Of a stretch of DNA of 61,843 bases, positions 58,284 to 61,843 are shown piece by piece. The DNA is taken from contig JALOOO010000014.1 of the NCBI GenBank assembly GCA_025454375.1, positions 1 through 61,843 of the forward strand, given 5' to 3'. The translations under genes were made by a program, and so were the position numbers. Numbering within the stretch: position 1 is the stretch's first letter; each line of letters starts with the position of its first letter. Source of the stretch: Leptolyngbya sp. Prado105 (GTDB lineage: Bacteria > Cyanobacteriota > Cyanobacteriia > Leptolyngbyales > Leptolyngbyaceae). The notes under the pieces are model-generated. The model worked only from the letters and a program-made list of their open reading frames with translations. It did not search any database and was not told the DNA's origin.

Positions 58284-60422
58284 TCATAGATCCAAAACGC
58301 GCCGGAGTGAAATTTCAAGTTCAGGACTGATTGGACGATCGCCCGACTCGATCTTGGCGATCAAGCTCTGATGAACTTTGAGCGTCCCCGCAAGTTTTGC
58401 TTGCGTCCATTTTCTGGCTTTGCGGACAATTTTCACGTCTGAACCAGTCAGTTTTCGAGTCAAAGCATTCGCTTCCAACTTTCGTTGTCGTGCCTGCTTC
58501 GGTTGTGCAAACGCTTCCATTCGTTGAGGAATTGGATTCGGCGGTTTAATCACTAACTTCTGTTCTAACCAAAGCTCAATCCACCCTTTGGGTTTCCGCA
58601 GTTTATGACAAGGATCTAACCATTCTGGATAGGGTTTTGTATAAAACATTGGTGTTTTATCCAGGCTTGCATCGAGTTCAGGCGAATAGTTTTCTGGATA
58701 CCAACCCAGTTCTAATAGAAGCTTTAGAGCATGATTCCATCGATCGAACAGCGATCGAGCTTTTTCGCTACTGCGCCGCGCTTCCTGAACCACAATTTCC
58801 GGTAGAACTGCTTCAAGCAAAGTTTTAACTTTGTATTCATACGGATTTCGGTCTCTCGCTCGAATGCGAACGTCTAGTGTCAAGTGAATCGCAAGCCGTA
58901 GCGTAAGTTCATCGTGATAAGGATCAAGCCGAAGAATATTAAGGGCAAGGTATCCAAATTGATAGAGTGCTTCTTTGGCTCTGCTCCCTGCTTGGTTGAG
59001 GAAGTGTGCAGTCCACAATCCGGGGCGCACTGTGATGTACACTTCGTCTGGCTGATCAATCTTGCCCGTTGTCCAGTCGAACTGTCCATGCACATCAACC
59101 AGCACTTCCCACATTCTGCCAACGGGTGTACTTGCATCTACTTTCGTTTTGCCGCGTCCTTCTATCCAAACAGCTTTAACGAGCAAGCAGGATAAAGCAT
59201 AAGCAATGCTCGCAACTTCGTTTCGTTTAGCAGGGAGTGTTGAACTGTGGTTCTTATCCCAACCCAACTCGGTCACAATATCGCTTGCTTTGAGTGTAAA
59301 CGTACTTTCCCAAGGTTTTCCTTGCCGCATTGCATGAGCCGCAAAGATAAATTGCAGCTTAACCGTATTGAAGCCGAACTTATTAATGATTTGCTCAGCC
59401 GCTTCCCACGGCAGCGTTTCAATATCGCCAGGACTCGTAATGTAATGTTCGAGAAAATTGCTTTGATTATTTTTCGAGTAGTATCGAAAGTGAGCAACTC
59501 CGCCTGCATCAGGCTTCCAAAGCTCGGTTTGAAGCTGGGCTGAAATACTACTGACAATTGGTAAACCTGTTGGAATTGCCGCGATCGTATCTACCTGTGA
59601 CAATCGAACCTCTGTATTGGGTGATGTTTTCTCAACCTCACGACTGTTTAAGCCCAATAGCTGTTCTAGTGCAATGGATGGGTAGTTGGGCAGATCTAGA
59701 TCGTGCAAAATCTGATTGACTAAGGTTTGTGAATAAAACTCTTCGAGTCGATGAATTTTACGCTTAACCGCGATCGTGTTCTGCCCAAACAGGTAATCAG
59801 ACAGGTTCTGGTGAAGTGTGTCTTGATTCCAATTTTCAAGTGCTGTTTCTCCACCCGCTTCTCGTTTTAGATCTTCTATTGCCCAGACGATTAAGTTTGA
59901 CCAAATTTCTTTCGCGGCATCTTCCCAAATCCGATGTTTCTCGAATAGGTTCTCCACTAAAGATTTGATGCGGCTCAACAAGGATTCACTGTCGAGATTT
60001 GTCTTGAGGGTTGTTGGGCTATCCTCACCGGATGTAACCACTTCAAAATAAGGCAGTCCAGGCTCGATCGAGGTTTGTCCAGCCCAACTCATTTGATCAG
60101 AAACCTGCTGGCGATAGATTGCGACGAGTTGTTGAGTTAGCTGAACCGTGACTAAATCTAATAATGGGGATTGAGTCCTCAAATATTGAACTGCGGCTTC
60201 AATCTGCTGTGCGTTTAGGGGTTGCTGGGCAGTTTGTAGCAAGATTGACGAAGCGTTAGGTTCTTGGCGGTGATTTGAGGGAGTGCTACCAGGATTGAGC
60301 AAGCTGGATGCCTGCTGATTTTGCGAAAGCTCAAAAAGCGGCTCAACGATCAGATCATCATGACCGGTCTGTTTGGTTTTACGGCTTTTTTTGGCGCTAC
60401 TTTGCGAATTGCCAGCTTTCAC
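58284..60422 (-). CDS. cyanobacterial plasmid Rep-like protein with C-terminal XRE HTH
   Basis: 712 aa from a GTG with GGAG upstream. Disordered basic N-terminus, a helical region, a large domain (WEAAEQIINKFGFNTVKLQFIFAAHAMRQ, ALYQFGYLALNILRLDPYHDELTLRLAIHLTLDVRIRAR), and at 665-710 an XRE-type HTH (SDVKIVRKARKWTQAKLAGTLKVHQSLIAKIESGDRPISPE). Not a named Rep family that I can place, but location next to iterons and the DNA-binding end fit an initiator. Confidence 0.6.
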   Translation of the reverse strand: MKAGNSQSSAKKSRKTKQTGHDDLIVEPLFELSQNQQASSLLNPGSTPSNHRQEPNASSILLQTAQQPLNAQQIEAAVQYLRTQSPLLDLVTVQLTQQLVAIYRQQVSDQMSWAGQTSIEPGLPYFEVVTSGEDSPTTLKTNLDSESLLSRIKSLVENLFEKHRIWEDAAKEIWSNLIVWAIEDLKREAGGETALENWNQDTLHQNLSDYLFGQNTIAVKRKIHRLEEFYSQTLVNQILHDLDLPNYPSIALEQLLGLNSREVEKTSPNTEVRLSQVDTIAAIPTGLPIVSSISAQLQTELWKPDAGGVAHFRYYSKNNQSNFLEHYITSPGDIETLPWEAAEQIINKFGFNTVKLQFIFAAHAMRQGKPWESTFTLKASDIVTELGWDKNHSSTLPAKRNEVASIAYALSCLLVKAVWIEGRGKTKVDASTPVGRMWEVLVDVHGQFDWTTGKIDQPDEVYITVRPGLWTAHFLNQAGSRAKEALYQFGYLALNILRLDPYHDELTLRLAIHLTLDVRIRARDRNPYEYKVKTLLEAVLPEIVVQEARRSSEKARSLFDRWNHALKLLLELGWYPENYSPELDASLDKTPMFYTKPYPEWLDPCHKLRKPKGWIELWLEQKLVIKPPNPIPQRMEAFAQPKQARQRKLEANALTRKLTGSDVKIVRKARKWTQAKLAGTLKVHQSLIAKIESGDRPISPELEISLRRVLDL

Positions 60423-60506
60423 GGTTCACTTCTCCAGTCCTCAAGAAAACGCCCTCAAGAAGGGATTTAGCTTATGCTACCACTCCCGTTATTCGCGCCG
60501 CCTATT

Positions 60507-60547
60507 TTTCTTATGTACAGTACTATAGTTTAGACGTACATAAGAAA
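60507..60547. promoter_or_regulatory. 12-bp inverted repeat operator between rep and yhcG
   Basis: TTTCTTATGTAC (60507-60518) faces GTACATAAGAAA (60536-60547) across 17 bases that contain ACTATAGT. It sits in the divergent promoter region, 85 bases from the Rep-like start. It may be bound by the XRE domain of the Rep-like protein. Confidence 0.55.
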
Positions 60548-60637
60548 TAGAAGAATCTCTTTGAGGAAATTGGGCGAAAATTTTAGCAACCAAATACGGC
60601 ATACTGAACAGAACAATTGTCTATTAGCTGAAATTTT

Positions 60638-61183
60638 GTGTCTAAACGCTCATCGCTTTTGCCGAATGGATATGACGACTTCTTGCAGAATCTGAAGGAG
60701 CAAATTCGGACTGCTCAAGTTAGAGCGTCGCTAGCAGTCAATTTCGAGTTAATTCTGCTCTATTGGCAGATTGGAAAAGCGATTTTAGAACGGCAACAGC
60801 GGGAAGGCTGGGGCGCAAAGGTGATTGAAAAATTATCGAAAGACTTGCAGCACGAGTTTCCTCAAATGAAAGGATTCTCTCGATCGAATCTCACGTATAT
60901 GCGGGCATTTGCTGAGGTATACGAGGATGAGGCAATTATCCAACGCAGCGTTGGACAATTACCGTGGCGACACAACATCGCACTTCTGGAGAAGCTGAAA
61001 TCTTTAGATATGCGACTTTGGTACGGCGAGAAAGCGATCGAGAATGGCTGGAGCCGGGATATTTTGGTTTATCAGATCGAGAGTAAGCTGTTCGAGCGGC
61101 AGGGCGGTGCAATTACAAACTTCGAGCGAACGCTACCTAAACCGCAGTCTGATTTTGCACAGCAGTTGATTAAAGACCCGTAT
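60638..61183 (+). CDS. yhcG: YhcG/DUF1016 nuclease, 5' exon interrupted by intron
   Basis: 182 aa from a GTG up to the intron boundary. NFELILLYWQIGKAILERQQREGWGAKVIEKLSKDL and FSRSNLTYMRAFAE are the DUF1016 N-terminal winged-helix signature. The PDDEXK nuclease domain should follow after KDPY, which normally continues with a FDFL-like segment, but group II intron sequence begins instead. An unspliced reading would add 24 foreign residues and stop at 61258. The 3' exon is outside the window. Confidence 0.8.
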
Positions 61184-61640
61184 GTGCGACGTGAAAGTCG
61201 CCCGTTTCGAGTGAGAGGACATCCTCTCCAGAGACTCCTTCTCTCTGTCCTCACGTAACAGAGTCCATGACTCCGCCTACGGTGGCAGTAAGTAATGAAC
61301 CCACTGGAATGCAAGGCACGAAAGCGGACGCTACAGAAAGCCTCATTCTGTAGAGACTGCTAGAGGAAGGCTCAGACAGGTTAGCGCAAGCGAATCGCTG
61401 TAAGCTTCGTAATCTTTGTAGAGAGTGAAATCAGGCTGACACACTCTGACCAAAAGGTGCGTGGGAGGTTATCAGGTTGTATGGGACTGATAACGAAGGA
61501 CACAAGCCCCACCGGAGTAAAGGCGGAACCTTGCTGAGTTGCATCTCGAACGGACGGAACACGGTAAGCCCGATAGATTCTCCAACGACGGTCGATAGCT
61601 GGAGAATCATTTTCATCAAGAGAAATCGGCACCACTTTTT
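61184..61640 (+). mobile_element. group II intron, 5' part of domain I
   Basis: The intron begins with GTGCGAC, the 5' end consensus of bacterial group II introns, followed by GTGAAAGTCG. Further domain I hallmarks are a CTACAGAA/TTCTGTAG stem (61331-61353), the GGAAGGCTCAGACAGG stretch, CCACCGGAGTAAAGGCGGAACC and GAACGGACGGAACACGGTAAGCCCG. The reverse-transcriptase/maturase ORF and 3' end are not reached. It splits yhcG in its coding frame, so splicing is needed for function. Confidence 0.87.
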
Positions 61641-61843
61641 TCGAGTCATCTTTTTTGTTTATTATTTTCTCACTGGTTTTATTTTTGTTTATTTGACTGT
61701 ACCCTTCGTACGTCTTCTTTATCCTGGATGGTTTTTTTAATCCTCGTATTCTAAACCAAAATGATACGATTTAAATAACATTTTAACGAAAAATCAAACA
61801 ATAAATAAATTATACAATCCACTCCTAAAATCATAAGAAAAAC
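61641..61843. other. abrupt AT-rich tail of the window
   Basis: From about 61635 composition falls to roughly three quarters A+T, with T-runs, no HIP1 and no intron structure that I can recognise. Open frames here are short and low-complexity. Either a foreign insertion in the intron or an assembly chimera. Confidence 0.6.

Noticed and set aside
61184-61258. Reading the yhcG frame to the stop at 61258 as a 206-aa protein
   Set aside because: The last 24 residues come from intron sequence (VRRESRPFRVRGHPL...), not from the YhcG family.
61477-61740. 87-aa plus-strand frame in the intron and AT-rich tail
   Set aside because: Crosses from structured intron RNA into AT-rich DNA; Phe/Tyr-rich end is an artefact.
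1-61843. tRNA, rRNA or riboswitch genes
   Set aside because: No cloverleaf, ribosomal or known riboswitch core was recognised by eye.

Overview
The window looks like a large conjugative plasmid of a filamentous, Leptolyngbya- or Nostoc-like cyanobacterium. The evidence is the very frequent HIP1 octamer GCGATCGC, many families recognised as cyanobacterial (DUF1822, a DUF5895-like protein, MPF_C-type conjugation genes) and a coherent set of plasmid functions: an iteron origin, ParM-type partition, relaxase, coupling protein, mating-pair genes and a resolvase. Both ends of the window cut through genes.

Layout. 1-1.8 kb: end of a Cu+ P1B-ATPase, a cupredoxin and a MerR regulator (copper module). 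2-12.7 kb: an arsenic island with three ArsR repressors that carry three different thiol sites. ArsR1 is divergent from the ArsI-like C-As lyase. ArsR2 leads a PstS-like protein, GAPDH, ArsJ, Acr3, a Cys-phosphatase, an FAD/NAD(P) oxidoreductase and a DUF1822 protein. ArsR3 leads ArsH and a FosX-like enzyme. Together they could export arsenate as 1-arseno-3-phosphoglycerate (GAPDH plus ArsJ), export arsenite (Acr3) and process organoarsenicals (ArsI, ArsH). 12.7-16.4 kb: gene debris (MscS and GNAT fragments), a ribbon-helix-helix gene with iterated operators and short unknown genes. 16.5-19.6 kb: an unrecognised module around a DUF5895-like protein and a PP-loop/PAPS-reductase-like enzyme ending in a perfect beta-clamp-binding motif. 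19.6-24.1 kb: a type II-short CBASS system (patatin effector CapV, lone E2, CD-NTase), divergent from an XRE-ImmA/IrrE fusion and a PIN-like gene.

24.1-29.2 kb: parM with a small partner, 21-bp iterons (putative centromere), a putative oriT, MobC, a MOBP-type relaxase with a complete second gene nested in another frame, and a GIY-YIG protein. 29.3-54 kb, all on the minus strand: the conjugation operon, read from 54 kb leftwards as VirB2, B3, B4, B5, B6, B8, B10 and B9-like proteins, a lysozyme-like plus M23 cell-wall hydrolase, exported proteins, the VirD4 coupling protein, unknown proteins, and a 2575-aa polyvalent protein (N6-adenine methyltransferase, Strawberry-notch helicase, DUF3991/Toprim) that also hides a nested gene. 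54.8-60.6 kb: serine resolvase, AEP primase, iteron-rich origin and an XRE-tailed Rep-like protein. 60.6-61.8 kb: a YhcG/DUF1016 nuclease gene interrupted by a group II intron, followed by about 200 bp of abruptly AT-rich DNA.

The strongest unusual observations are the two overprinted genes, each in the disordered linker of a large host gene; the clamp-motif PP-loop module; a 15-bp hairpin abutting the start codon of the CBASS effector; and the iteron arrays that mark the centromere and origin. All functional calls rest on reading the protein sequences and recalling family motifs; no database search was run.
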